From [Pantoea] beijingensis (lineage in GTDB: Bacteria; Pseudomonadota; Gammaproteobacteria; Enterobacterales; Enterobacteriaceae), in contig NZ_CP071409.1 in NCBI RefSeq assembly GCF_022647505.1, forward strand, positions 1,984,001-2,048,000: DNA of 64,000 nucleotides. Reading direction: 5' to 3'. Below are positions 47,662-56,328 of this stretch, in pieces (position 1 is the stretch's first letter; every line of letters begins with the position of its first letter). The position numbers and the translations under genes were made by a program. The notes under the pieces are model-generated. The model was not told where the DNA came from. It saw only the letters and a program-made list of their open reading frames with translations, and ran no database searches.

Positions 47662-47924
47662 TCTTACGATAATGCCTGGCCGAGAGTATCAATGGTCTGT
47701 ACAAAGCAGAAGTGATACACCGTAAGCGCTGGAAAAACCTTGCAGAAGTAGAGTTTGCGACACTGGCGTGGGTGGGCTGGTTCAAAAATCGAAGGTTACT
47801 TGAGCGGTCAGGACACATACCGCCGGTAGAAGCCGAAAAAGCCTGGTATGCTTCCAGTGCAAATAATGATCTGGCAGCCTGAGCTTCCGGACTTAAAACT
47901 CTCCAAAAAAACCGGGGCCGTTTA
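47662..47924 (+). mobile_element. 3' remnant of an IS3-family element (transposase tail and right end)
   Basis: After SYDNA at 47662 and a one-base deletion near 47676, the frame AESINGLYKAEVIHRKRWKN, then AEVEFATLAWVGWFKNRRLL and PPVEAEKAWYASSANNDLAA, ends at TGA 47880-47882. This is the C-terminal part of an IS3-family OrfB (DDE) transposase, including the final catalytic Glu in ALAES. The following AACTCTCCAAAAAAACCGGGG resembles the right terminal repeat of such elements. The 5' four-fifths is missing. Confidence 0.82.
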
Positions 47925-48080
47925 GACTTCAGGGCACTGACGCCGCTGATTTACGCCCATGTGAACCCCTACGGGATATTTGAACTTGATATGGAAACAA
48001 GGCTGCCGATCCCTGAAAGTTGGCCGTTATCGCAGCTACCCTTTTTGGCCAGGAAGCAGTGTTCCCTTCCTGGCCATTAA
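47925..48080 (+). pseudogene. C-terminal remnant of a Tn3-family transposase (TnpA)
   Basis: The frame reads [20 protein letters not shown] then [13 protein letters not shown], the usual last residues of Tn3-family TnpA, ending at TAA 48078-48080. It begins directly after the IS3-type right end, which suggests the IS inserted into tnpA. With the broken recombinase at 45630 it indicates an old Tn3-family transposon between oqxR and oqxB. Confidence 0.7.
48046..48076. repeat. 11-bp perfect inverted repeat downstream of oqxB
   Basis: TGGCCAGGAAG and CTTCCTGGCCA with a 9-base loop, 14 bases past the oqxB stop. In the oqxB transcript the hairpin is followed by AAAAGGG rather than Us, so it is not a standard terminator, though it probably protects or ends the operon mRNA. 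Confidence 0.6.
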
Positions 48081-48089
48081 CGTGCGAAA

Positions 48090-51000
48090 TTATTTCATGA
48101 CAGCAGGTGAAGCCTGCTTGCGCGTAACCATTTTACGCAACGTCACGTAGAATACCGGCGTAAGGAACAGACCAAACAACGTCACGCCCAGCATGCCCGA
48201 AAATACCGTAATCCCGGTCACACCGCGCACTTCAGCACCGGCTCCGTGCCCAAGAATTAGCGGAATGGTACCAGCGATAAAAGCAATCGACGTCATGATG
48301 ATAGGGCGAAGGCGTAACCGACATGCTTCCAGCGCCGCTTCCATTATTCCTTTACCCTGCATCTCCAGCTCTCGGGCAAACTCAACGATCAGTATAGCGT
48401 TCTTACAGGCAAGTCCCATCAGCACCACTAATCCCACCTGTACGAAAACGTTATTGTCGCCACCGGTAAGACGAACGCCCACAAATGCTGAGAATAGCGT
48501 CATCGGTACGATCAGTATAACTGCCAGAGGGAGTGTCCAGCTCTCATACAGCGCCGCCAGCACCAAAAATGCCAGCAATACCGCTACCGGGAACACAATC
48601 ACCGCAGCATTACCTTGGGTAGACTGTTGATAACTCAAATCCGTCCACTCGATATTCATACCGTTTGGCAAATTCTGCGTGGCCAGCTCACTAATTTTAG
48701 CCATTGCCTGAGTCGAAGAGAGCACGCGAGGATCTGCATCACCAATCAGATCGGCTGCCGGATAGCCGTTATAACGGATGACCGGGTCGGGGCCGTAGGT
48801 GGTGCGGATGTTAACCATACTGCCAATCGGTACCATCTCTCCCTGACTGTTACGGGTACGCAAATTAGCAATATCCTCAACGCTTTCACGGAATGGACCG
48901 TCAGCCTGAGCCATAACCCGCCAGGTCCGACCAAAGCGGTTAAAATCATTGACATAAGAAGAGCCCAGATAAGTTTGCAACGTGCTAAAAATATCGGTTA
49001 GCAACACGCCCTGCGCTTTGGCTTTATCACGATCGACCTGGACATCCAATTGTGGAACGTTGGCCTGATACGCTGAGATCGGGAAGTGCATCCCTGGCGT
49101 TTGCATTATGCCACCTGACAGAGTATTCACCGCCGTTTGCAATGCACCATAGCCAAGTCCTGCGCGATCCTGAATATACAGTGAGTAACCTGAGCCTTGT
49201 CCCAATCCAAGAATAGGGGGGGGCATAATAGAGAAGCCAAAACCCTCCTGAAGTTGTGAAATTTTCGCGTTGATCTCTGCGTTGATCTCAGCAGCGGTAT
49301 GGGTACGCTCAGCAAACGGCTTCAGACCAAAAAACACAGTACCGGTGTTGGGCGTGTTGGTGAACTGCAGTGCATTCAGGCCAGGAAAAGCCATTGAATA
49401 AGCCACACCTTCGGTTCTCATACCAATCTCACTGATCTTACGCACCACTTCGTCAGTGCGAGACAGGGACGAACCCTCTGGCATTTTCACGCCACCGATC
49501 AGATACAATTTGTCCTGTGTGGGAATAAAGCCACCGGGAACCACTTTAAACATAAAAGCAGCAGCACCAAGCAGCAAAATATAGACCACAAACACCGCAC
49601 CGCGACGGCTGAGCGTTTTTGAAACCAGCGTCTGATATCCTTCAGAACTGCGATTGAAGAAACGGTTGAAAGGCTGAAAAAGCCAGCCGAACAGACGGTC
49701 GATAATACGCGTCGGTATATCCCTGGCGGTACCATGCGGTTTCAGCAGTAACGCCGCCAGCGCCGGCGATAACGTCAGCGAATTTATCGCTGAAATCACC
49801 GTTGAAATAGCGATGGTTACGGCGAACTGCTTATAAAACTGACCGGTGACGCCGGAGAGAAATGCCATTGGTATAAAGACGGCACACAGTACCATTGCAA
49901 TAGCGATAATTGGTCCGGATACTTCACGCATCGCCTGGTGTGCAGCAGCGAGGGGCGCAAGACCTTCTTCAATGTTCCTTTCTACGTTCTCTACCACCAC
50001 GATGGCATCGTCCACCACGATCCCGATGGCCAACACCATACCAAACAGACTCAGTGTGTTAAGAGAGAAGCCCAGCAGGTAGAGCACGCTAAAAGTACCC
50101 ACTATCGATACCGGGACGGCCAATAACGGAATGATTGACGCGCGCCAGGTTTGCAGGAACAAAATAACGACCAATACCACCAGAAGCACCGCTTCCAGCA
50201 GGGTTTGCACCACGGCACGGATAGAATCACGGACAAATACGGTGGGATCATATGGCGCAGCCCACTGCATATCATCCGGGAAGCGGGTGGCGAGTTCCGC
50301 CATTTTGCCGCGTACTGCATTCGAGAGATCGATAGCATTCGCACCGGGTGACTGGAAAATACCAATACCTACCGCATCTTTATTATCCAACTGGGCACGC
50401 AGGGCATAGTTACCCGCACCCATTTCAATACGGGCGACATCGCGCAAGCGAACAACGGAACCATCCTCAGTCGATTTCAGAATAATATTGCCGAACTCTT
50501 CTTCGGTTTGCAGACGTCCTTGCGCGTTAATCGAGAGCAGGAAATCACTTTTCGTGGGGAGCGGCTCAGCCCCAAGCTGTCCTGCGGAAACCTGAACGTT
50601 CTGTTCCTGCATCGCCCTGACGACATCGGATGCGGTTAATCCGCGAGATGCGATTTTATTCGGATCCAGCCAGGCGCGCATCGCATATTCACCCGCACCA
50701 AAGATCTGGACCTGGCCGATGCCGGGCAGGCGTGCCAGTTCGTCCTTCACTTTCAGCGTTGCGTAGTTGCGTAAATAGAGCGAGTCATATTTACCCTTCG
50801 GCGAAAACAGATGCACGACCAGCGTCAAGGTTGGGGACTGTTTCTGTGTGGTAACGCCAAGGCGGCGGACATCTTCCGGCAGACGTGCTTCGGCCTGAGC
50901 CACGCGGTTCTGAACCTGAACCTGAGCTTGATCGGGATCGGTTCCGGGGCGGAAGGTGACGGTAGTGACCAACACGCCATCAGAACCCGCGACGGATTTC

Positions 51001-51239
51001 ATATACATCATATTTTCCACGCCGTTAATCGCTTCCTCAAGCGGCGTGGCAACACTTTCTGCAATGACCTTAGGGTTAGCACCCGGATACTCAGCACGAA
51101 CCTGTACGCTTGGAGGAACTACATCAGGGTACTCGCTGATCGGCAGTAGAGGTATGGCAATAAGCCCGGTCACAAAAATCAGAATCGATAGCACCGCAGC
51201 GAAAATGGGCCGGTCGATAAAAAAACGTGAAAAGTCCAT
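48090..51239 (-). CDS. oqxB: RND multidrug efflux pump permease OqxB
   Basis: 1,049 residues, hydrophobe/amphiphile RND transporter. The start MDFSRFFIDRPIFAAVLSIL and the following IAIPLLPISEYPDVVPPSVQ are those of OqxB. The proton-relay Asp pair is in GIVVDDAIVVVENVERN near residue 409, and the partner Lys in VVLMGLACKNAILIVEF near 935. Twelve helices and two large periplasmic loops are evident. It exports quinolones, quinoxalines, chloramphenicol, nitrofurantoin and bile salts with OqxA and TolC, driven by the proton gradient. 19 bp separates it from oqxA. Confidence 0.95.
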   Translation of the reverse strand: MDFSRFFIDRPIFAAVLSILIFVTGLIAIPLLPISEYPDVVPPSVQVRAEYPGANPKVIAESVATPLEEAINGVENMMYMKSVAGSDGVLVTTVTFRPGTDPDQAQVQVQNRVAQAEARLPEDVRRLGVTTQKQSPTLTLVVHLFSPKGKYDSLYLRNYATLKVKDELARLPGIGQVQIFGAGEYAMRAWLDPNKIASRGLTASDVVRAMQEQNVQVSAGQLGAEPLPTKSDFLLSINAQGRLQTEEEFGNIILKSTEDGSVVRLRDVARIEMGAGNYALRAQLDNKDAVGIGIFQSPGANAIDLSNAVRGKMAELATRFPDDMQWAAPYDPTVFVRDSIRAVVQTLLEAVLLVVLVVILFLQTWRASIIPLLAVPVSIVGTFSVLYLLGFSLNTLSLFGMVLAIGIVVDDAIVVVENVERNIEEGLAPLAAAHQAMREVSGPIIAIAMVLCAVFIPMAFLSGVTGQFYKQFAVTIAISTVISAINSLTLSPALAALLLKPHGTARDIPTRIIDRLFGWLFQPFNRFFNRSSEGYQTLVSKTLSRRGAVFVVYILLLGAAAFMFKVVPGGFIPTQDKLYLIGGVKMPEGSSLSRTDEVVRKISEIGMRTEGVAYSMAFPGLNALQFTNTPNTGTVFFGLKPFAERTHTAAEINAEINAKISQLQEGFGFSIMPPPILGLGQGSGYSLYIQDRAGLGYGALQTAVNTLSGGIMQTPGMHFPISAYQANVPQLDVQVDRDKAKAQGVLLTDIFSTLQTYLGSSYVNDFNRFGRTWRVMAQADGPFRESVEDIANLRTRNSQGEMVPIGSMVNIRTTYGPDPVIRYNGYPAADLIGDADPRVLSSTQAMAKISELATQNLPNGMNIEWTDLSYQQSTQGNAAVIVFPVAVLLAFLVLAALYESWTLPLAVILIVPMTLFSAFVGVRLTGGDNNVFVQVGLVVLMGLACKNAILIVEFARELEMQGKGIMEAALEACRLRLRPIIMTSIAFIAGTIPLILGHGAGAEVRGVTGITVFSGMLGVTLFGLFLTPVFYVTLRKMVTRKQASPAVMK

Positions 51240-51258
51240 GTGGATTCTCTATGGGTGA

Positions 51259-52443
51259 TCAGTTAAGCGCTGGGCTGCTGTTATTTACGGTCATTTCAAC
51301 ATCTTTGGCATTGACCGGCATGCCTGGCATAAAGATCTTTTGCAGACCATCAACGATGACCTTATCGCCCGGATTCAGGCCTTTATCGATGATGCGTAAC
51401 CCTGAGAATAAGCGACCTGGCTGAATATCACGGCGCTGCGCTTTACCCTGTTGATCCAACACGTAAACGAATTTACGATCCTGATCGGTCAGTACGGCTT
51501 TATCAGTGACCAGAGTCGCTTGAAATTCTGCGCTAGCGGGCAGACGTACCCGCGCGAATAGCCCCGGAGTAAACAGGCGGTCGCGGTTATCAAGCAAGGC
51601 ACGCATACGGATAGTGCCGGTAGCCGGCGTTAACTGATTGTCGAGGAAATCAACATAGCCATGATGCGAATACTCTTCTTCACCCACCAGTCCAATTTCA
51701 ACCGGTAATTTTTGTCGGCCATTCGGTGACTGCCCGCTGCGGGCAAGTTTTTGATAGTGCAAAAAGGTCGATTCATCAACATCGAAATAGACATAAACCG
51801 TATCCATTGAGACCAACGTCGTCAGTACGCTGGCGCTATCGCCCGCGGTAACCAGGTTACCGGCGGTAATCATTGCCCGGCTGGCGCGACCATCTATTGG
51901 GGCGGTGACCTGAGTAAAATCAAGATTAAGCTGTGCCATATCGACAGCTGCCTGAGCAGCCAGCACGGAAGCCTGTGCCTGCGAGGAGACTGAGCGCCGC
52001 TGTTCCCACATTTCTCTGGAAACGGCCTGACTGCTAATCAACTTTTCGGTGCGATCAGACTCGCTACGAGCCAGTGCAGCCTGGCTGCGGGCATTAGCTA
52101 ACTCAGCCCTGGCTTGTTCCAGCGCAGCACGCCACGGGCGATTATCAATAGTGAAAAGTACCTGTCCTTTTTTGACCTCCTGGCCCTCAATATAATTAAC
52201 TTTATCGATATATCCCGAAACGCGTGGACGCAGTTGAACGCTCTGCACCGCTTCAATCCGGCCATTAAACGTATCCCATTGGCTAATCGTTTTAACGACA
52301 ACATTTGCTGCACTTACCGCAGGTGGCGGCGGAGCCGCATTTTGTGCCTCACTTTTATCACAACCTGAGAGCAGGCCGATAAGAAGCGCGATCCCTGACA
52401 GCCGCTGACCATAAACAACAAAAGGTTTTTGCAGGCTTTTCAT
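51259..52443 (-). CDS. oqxA: RND efflux periplasmic adaptor OqxA
   Basis: 394 residues (OqxA 391). Lipoprotein signal with LLIGLLSGC (Cys about residue 28). Membrane-fusion-protein features: RVSGYIDKVNYIEGQEVKKG half-lipoyl motif near residue 75, a helical hairpin of Ala-rich repeats (ELANARSQAALARSESDRTE) near 115, then TAPIDGRASRAMITAGNLVT and the beta-barrel. It links OqxB to TolC. First gene of the oqxAB operon on the minus strand, divergent from rarA. Confidence 0.95.
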   Translation of the reverse strand: MKSLQKPFVVYGQRLSGIALLIGLLSGCDKSEAQNAAPPPPAVSAANVVVKTISQWDTFNGRIEAVQSVQLRPRVSGYIDKVNYIEGQEVKKGQVLFTIDNRPWRAALEQARAELANARSQAALARSESDRTEKLISSQAVSREMWEQRRSVSSQAQASVLAAQAAVDMAQLNLDFTQVTAPIDGRASRAMITAGNLVTAGDSASVLTTLVSMDTVYVYFDVDESTFLHYQKLARSGQSPNGRQKLPVEIGLVGEEEYSHHGYVDFLDNQLTPATGTIRMRALLDNRDRLFTPGLFARVRLPASAEFQATLVTDKAVLTDQDRKFVYVLDQQGKAQRRDIQPGRLFSGLRIIDKGLNPGDKVIVDGLQKIFMPGMPVNAKDVEMTVNNSSPALN

Positions 52444-52570
52444 TATTTTTTTCCGATTGAAGACGCGGAGAATCCCGCAGAGTTATGCGTATATGTATAA
52501 AAAATGTATTTATATTGGTTACATTTCTGTGCGATTGTAGGGAGACGACAAACCAACTGCAAGAATAACC

Positions 52571-52589
52571 AATACACTTTATGTGCTGT
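52571..52589 (-). promoter_or_regulatory. Candidate mar/rob/rarA box upstream of oqxA
   Basis: On the minus strand ACAGCACATAAAGTGTATT matches the marbox AYNGCACNNWNNRYYAAAY in the whole first half (AYNGCAC) and W, and at 4 of 7 positions of the weaker second half. It is about 130 bp before the oqxA ATG. RarA/RamA/MarA-type activators bind such sites, and RarA is known to activate oqxAB. Confidence 0.45.
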
Positions 52590-52706
52590 TTTGAAGAAAG
52601 AATTTTGCTTTCTGTGACGGCACGTTATAGGGGAGGGTTCCCCACTTAACGGCATAAAACATGAAGGGTATTAAGTGTGATAATAAAACTTGCATTTAGT
52701 GTTAAA

Positions 52707-52737
52707 ACAGTTCACCTTAAACTGTACTTGATATAAT
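52707..52737 (+). promoter_or_regulatory. Putative rarA promoter with an inverted repeat at the -35 region
   Basis: TATAAT at 52732-52737 is a consensus -10, 31 bp before the rarA start; TTCACC at 52711 is a poor -35 at 15-bp spacing. ACAGTT (52707-52712) and AACTGT (52720-52725) form an inverted repeat across the -35 region and could be a regulator site. The weak -35 fits a gene needing an activator. Confidence 0.5.
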
Positions 52738-52768
52738 TGCTATTCGTCATGCTGACGGGAGAAATAAA

Positions 52769-53116
52769 ATGAAAAGCGAAGCATTCATTCACGATTTACT
52801 GGACTGGATCGATAATCATATCGAGGGACGGCTTGATCTCAATACCGTGTCTGCGCGTGCAGGTTACTCAAAATGGCACCTCCAGCGCATGTTCAAAGAG
52901 CACACGGGATTACCGCTGGGTGAATATATTCGGGCACAAAAGCTGAAAAAATCGGCTGACCGCCTGACGAATAGTGACGAGCCCATTCTCAACGTGGCTA
53001 TATCACTGGGATTTGACTCCCAGCAATCATTTAACCGCAGCTTTAAGCGCCAGTATGGTCAGGCTCCGGGCGCATGGCGCAGAACCGTTAACCATCCTGA
53101 AATTATGCATAGCTAA
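52769..53116 (+). CDS. rarA: AraC/XylS-type activator RarA
   Basis: 115 residues, only the AraC DNA-binding domain, like MarA, SoxS and RamA. The two HTH motifs are VSARAGYSKWHLQRMFKEHT near residue 25 and ILNVAISLGFDSQQSFNRSF near 75. Being single-domain, activity is set by its level rather than by a ligand. Position divergent from oqxAB identifies it as RarA, which raises oqxAB and acrAB expression and multidrug resistance. GGGAG precedes the ATG. RamA is the main alternative by sequence alone. Confidence 0.83.
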   Translation: MKSEAFIHDLLDWIDNHIEGRLDLNTVSARAGYSKWHLQRMFKEHTGLPLGEYIRAQKLKKSADRLTNSDEPILNVAISLGFDSQQSFNRSFKRQYGQAPGAWRRTVNHPEIMHS

Positions 53117-53187
53117 AGACGCAAGGGGCGGGGTTGCCCGCTCCGCGTTTCCACGGAGATCACAGAACGGCGGTGATTCCGGTGTCG

Positions 53188-53218
53188 CTCATTTGATATC
53201 ATCAGCATATCAAATGAG
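53188..53218 (+). repeat. 12-bp perfect inverted repeat at the barnase-like gene start
   Basis: CTCATTTGATAT-CATCAGC-ATATCAAATGAG, ending 18 bases before the preferred ATG (53237) and directly before an in-frame TTG (53219). It is either an operator or a hairpin in the mRNA leader next to the ribosome site. Confidence 0.75.
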
Positions 53219-53236
53219 TTGAGAATGGAAACGGAT

Positions 53237-53692
53237 ATGAATAAACGGCTATGGATCGCGTTAGCGGTTGCCATTGTGGCTGCCATTGCTGGGGTTAAAC
53301 AACCGCAGCATAAAACACCTCCAGTATCATCCTCTGCGCCTCAGCAGCAACGTGAGACGATAGCAACACTCACGCAGCAGCAACGGGTGGCGCGCTATCT
53401 TCAACAGCATCAGCAATTGCCAGATTATTATCTGACAAAAAATCAGGCGCGACGCCAGGGATGGGATCCCGCTAAAGGTAATCTGTGCAGTTTACTGCCG
53501 GGTAAAGCCATTGGTGGCGATCGATTCTCGAACCGGGAAGGGCTGTTACCTGTGCAGCGAGGTCGTATCTGGTTTGAGGCCGATGTTAATTATCAGTGTG
53601 GCCATCGCAATGCCGATCGTCTGCTTTATTCCAGCGATGGATTAATTTTCGTCAGCACCGATCACTACCGCAGCGTTAAGAAGGTGAATTAA
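53237..53692 (+). CDS. Barnase-family secreted ribonuclease
   Basis: 151 residues. An N-terminal hydrophobic segment (MNKRLWIALAVAIVAAIAG) directs export or anchors it; a Gln-rich linker follows, then the barnase (N1/T1-type) domain: LPDYYLTKNQARRQGWDP, then the catalytic trio visible as Glu in IWFEADVNY, Arg in GHRNADRLLYS and His in FVSTDHYRSV. It cleaves RNA. With a periplasmic location it may be secreted or act on incoming RNA, but related chromosomal pairs lack a defined role. The frame opens at TTG 53219 and ATG 53225 as alternatives. The barstar gene starts three bases after its stop. Confidence 0.88.
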   Translation: MNKRLWIALAVAIVAAIAGVKQPQHKTPPVSSSAPQQQRETIATLTQQQRVARYLQQHQQLPDYYLTKNQARRQGWDPAKGNLCSLLPGKAIGGDRFSNREGLLPVQRGRIWFEADVNYQCGHRNADRLLYSSDGLIFVSTDHYRSVKKVN

Positions 53693-53695
53693 ATT

Positions 53696-53965
53696 ATGCG
53701 GACACTTACCTTCGATTTTCATCATATCCCTGACCAACAGGCCTTTTATCAGCAATTCGCGGATCAATGCGATGTGGGGGATATCTTTGGCAACAATCTT
53801 GATGCGCTGTGGGATACCTTAACTGGCGGTATGGTATTGCCCGCCAGTATCCACATCAGGCATCTGCAAACGCATCGTCAGCGTGTAGAGTTTGCAGGAA
53901 TTATTGCCACACTCCACGAAGCTGAACAGGAACTCAACGGGCAGTTGCAACTTAGGTTTGATTAA
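53696..53965 (+). CDS. Barstar-like ribonuclease inhibitor
   Basis: 89 residues of the barstar family: IPDQQAFYQQFADQCDVGDI, then FGNNLDALWDTLTGGMVLPA, the helix that in barstar enters the barnase active site and carries acidic residues (the Asp in NLDALWD). It would bind and neutralise the RNase in the cytoplasm before export. Coupled to the barnase-like gene, it forms a toxin/inhibitor-type pair. E. coli has a solitary homologue, YhcO. Confidence 0.9.
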   Translation: MRTLTFDFHHIPDQQAFYQQFADQCDVGDIFGNNLDALWDTLTGGMVLPASIHIRHLQTHRQRVEFAGIIATLHEAEQELNGQLQLRFD

Positions 53966-53967
53966 CA

Positions 53968-56328
53968 TCAGAAGGTCATCTGTTTTACTATCTTCGCCAG
54001 CTGCTGGTGCGTCACCTCATCAAACGTGAGCGCGGGTGTATGGCCCTCGTTCTGGATAATGAGATTATATAAACCTGTCAGCCAGTCATAAATATAATAT
54101 ACGTTCCCGCTAACTGTAGCTGCTGGCAGCCGCGTTAGCTGTTGAAAAACCTCACCTTCGCGAGCCGCGCCGGAAGATTGTGTAAAGATCTTCTTCCCGT
54201 GATTGATGCGGCTGTCGGGCCGCTGCGCCTCGTCCATTTGAAGAAAACCTAGCCATGAGACGAAATCACCTAACACGGCGATGGCACGCGCAACCTGGCG
54301 ATCCCGCGGTGCGTTGGGATGACCATGGCTGGTTGGGTTCTGCATTACTTTGCTACGCAGTAACGTATCAATATTGAGCCGATAAAAAGCGCAAATCAAT
54401 TCGTTCACCAGGTGCTCCAGTGTTATTTTGTTAATGCCTAACAATGCCAACAGCGCATCCTGTTCCGGTAATGCACGTAAATAATTGATCCAGTAATGTT
54501 CTACCCGCTCGGCGAACTGTCGCTCATGGTTCAGTGAAGAGTGGACGCGTGCCTCAGAAAGCGGGGGGGTGATAACCTCGCGAAAGCGATCGCTTTCGAT
54601 GCCGGATAACGGGAGGGGATCGAGCGGTAATGGCGGCGATGAGTAGAGTTCGCGAAGAACCTCACGCGATGGCTGCAAGCGTTCCAGTAATTCGCCATGC
54701 AGACCAGTGCGGGATTGTAATGCTTTAATAACGGTATCAGCAATGTGCTGCCGTGTATGTCGATGATCGATTGCTCTATCGCTGCGCCAACAGGCCAGCA
54801 GATTATCTACGAGATTACGCTGCAGTTCTTTCAACTGTTCATCAATACGTTGCAGCTTGTTTTCATGCTGCATTTCGGTCGCTAACCAATCGACCATTCG
54901 CTGCAGGCTGCCCGTGTCATGCGCCAGCAGCGTGCCCCATGTTTCACCCGGGCCTCCAACCTGCCGTTGCACCGCGTGGTCGCCGTTTTTCTGGCGTGAA
55001 TGGCGTCTGTCACCGGACGTTATCACCCACAGCAGCGCAGGGCTTTGTCTTTTTTCCGGTGAGGCGGCTCCTCGGGTCTTTTTTTGCCAAAAATCAAGCC
55101 GTTGACTTACCGACTTTACCTCCGCACGCTGGACCGCCGCGCAACACACTAATAGCCGTTCGATCTGTTGTCTGACGGCATACCACTCCAGCAAATAAGC
55201 ACGTTTCACACGCAGAAGTTGACTGCCCAGAGAATGCATCTGTACCTGTTCTACAGCGTTGTCAATGGGCTCGCCAACGCCAGGGATATCCAACACGTCC
55301 GTTTGTTCAAAGAGCGGCACTTGTGGTGTTGAACATAAAGGGAGCGTCAATTCAGCCGTCAGTAACGCCAGTTCTGCTAACGACATGGATAACGGATTGG
55401 CGATGCCGTCTGGGTAGCGAGGACAAACCTGCACCTGCACATCATATTCTGTATTCAAACCCGCGGCCGCGGCCGGGGTAAGCAAGGTATCTGCGGGCAA
55501 CCACGTATCCCCAACTAAGAGGGTGAGTGGGGCTAATACCCGACATGCCCCTAAGCTATGGCGTCGATGGACTAACTGGCGCCAGAGTGCGGTTAATTCA
55601 ACATTTTCCTGCCAAAGTAGCGAAAAAAGTCGGGCGCGATCGTCTATTGTCAGCATCGGGGCAAGTTTAATCACCGTTGGCCAGAAAGAGTGGCGTAACG
55701 CTTTTTGGCGATCGCGATCGTGGCGCTGTAAATAATCCCACAGTTCAATCGTTTCATCCCGGGTCAGACCGGCAACCGGCTCTAACTGACGATGCCGCAT
55801 CAATATTTGCAATTGCGCGCGAATATGTTGCTCATCAGGAAAAGATGATGCTGTTTGCAGCCACAGCATAGTAATCATAACGGTAATATCAGCTTCACTC
55901 AGCAGTCTGAGTTCAACCGGCCAGCGGCTATCTGCTGCTCCAGCCTGGTGGGTAAAGCGTATGGCAAAACCACAATCCCGGTTGCCGGGATTGATATGGG
56001 TAAAATAGTCAAATTTTTTACCTGCCAGTAGGGTTTCAAGGCGACCACTTGCATCGGCAATCATAGCGTTGATCAACCCGGCTTTTCCTTGCTGCGAGAG
56101 TCCATAAAAAGCGAGCGTATTGGCATTAGCAAGCGAACGGGCGAGATGCTGCGCATGGCTCCGGCCACGACGCAGAGCAATGTTCAATTGATCAGCTTCA
56201 ATATCAAGACGCGGATGAGCGTGACGCATGTTATCAACCCAGTCGATTGCCTGCCCAATGCCAAGATTGACTGCCTGCAGTCGCTGTTGTGACTGGTTCA
56301 ACTGCTGCTCTACGCTGGTGTCCGTCAT
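53968..56328 (-). CDS. srfC: SrfC, GTPase-like virulence factor
   Basis: 786 residues. N-terminal coiled helix, then a P-loop-like GLSQQGKAG (residues 76-84) in which the usual Ser/Thr after Lys is Ala, and a G3-type DIPGVGEP near residue 350. That suggests a dynamin-like or AIG1-like GTPase fold with an altered phosphate loop. The C-terminal half is mostly helical. srfABC was found in Salmonella as SsrB-regulated, and SrfABC of Xenorhabdus has been described as cytotoxic; the molecular role is unclear. Its ATG overlaps the srfB stop by four bases. Confidence 0.88.
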   Translation of the reverse strand: MTDTSVEQQLNQSQQRLQAVNLGIGQAIDWVDNMRHAHPRLDIEADQLNIALRRGRSHAQHLARSLANANTLAFYGLSQQGKAGLINAMIADASGRLETLLAGKKFDYFTHINPGNRDCGFAIRFTHQAGAADSRWPVELRLLSEADITVMITMLWLQTASSFPDEQHIRAQLQILMRHRQLEPVAGLTRDETIELWDYLQRHDRDRQKALRHSFWPTVIKLAPMLTIDDRARLFSLLWQENVELTALWRQLVHRRHSLGACRVLAPLTLLVGDTWLPADTLLTPAAAAGLNTEYDVQVQVCPRYPDGIANPLSMSLAELALLTAELTLPLCSTPQVPLFEQTDVLDIPGVGEPIDNAVEQVQMHSLGSQLLRVKRAYLLEWYAVRQQIERLLVCCAAVQRAEVKSVSQRLDFWQKKTRGAASPEKRQSPALLWVITSGDRRHSRQKNGDHAVQRQVGGPGETWGTLLAHDTGSLQRMVDWLATEMQHENKLQRIDEQLKELQRNLVDNLLACWRSDRAIDHRHTRQHIADTVIKALQSRTGLHGELLERLQPSREVLRELYSSPPLPLDPLPLSGIESDRFREVITPPLSEARVHSSLNHERQFAERVEHYWINYLRALPEQDALLALLGINKITLEHLVNELICAFYRLNIDTLLRSKVMQNPTSHGHPNAPRDRQVARAIAVLGDFVSWLGFLQMDEAQRPDSRINHGKKIFTQSSGAAREGEVFQQLTRLPAATVSGNVYYIYDWLTGLYNLIIQNEGHTPALTFDEVTHQQLAKIVKQMTF

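Noticed and set aside
48046..48076. Standard rho-independent terminator of oqxAB
   Set aside because: The stem is strong, but the oqxB transcript has A and G after it rather than U.
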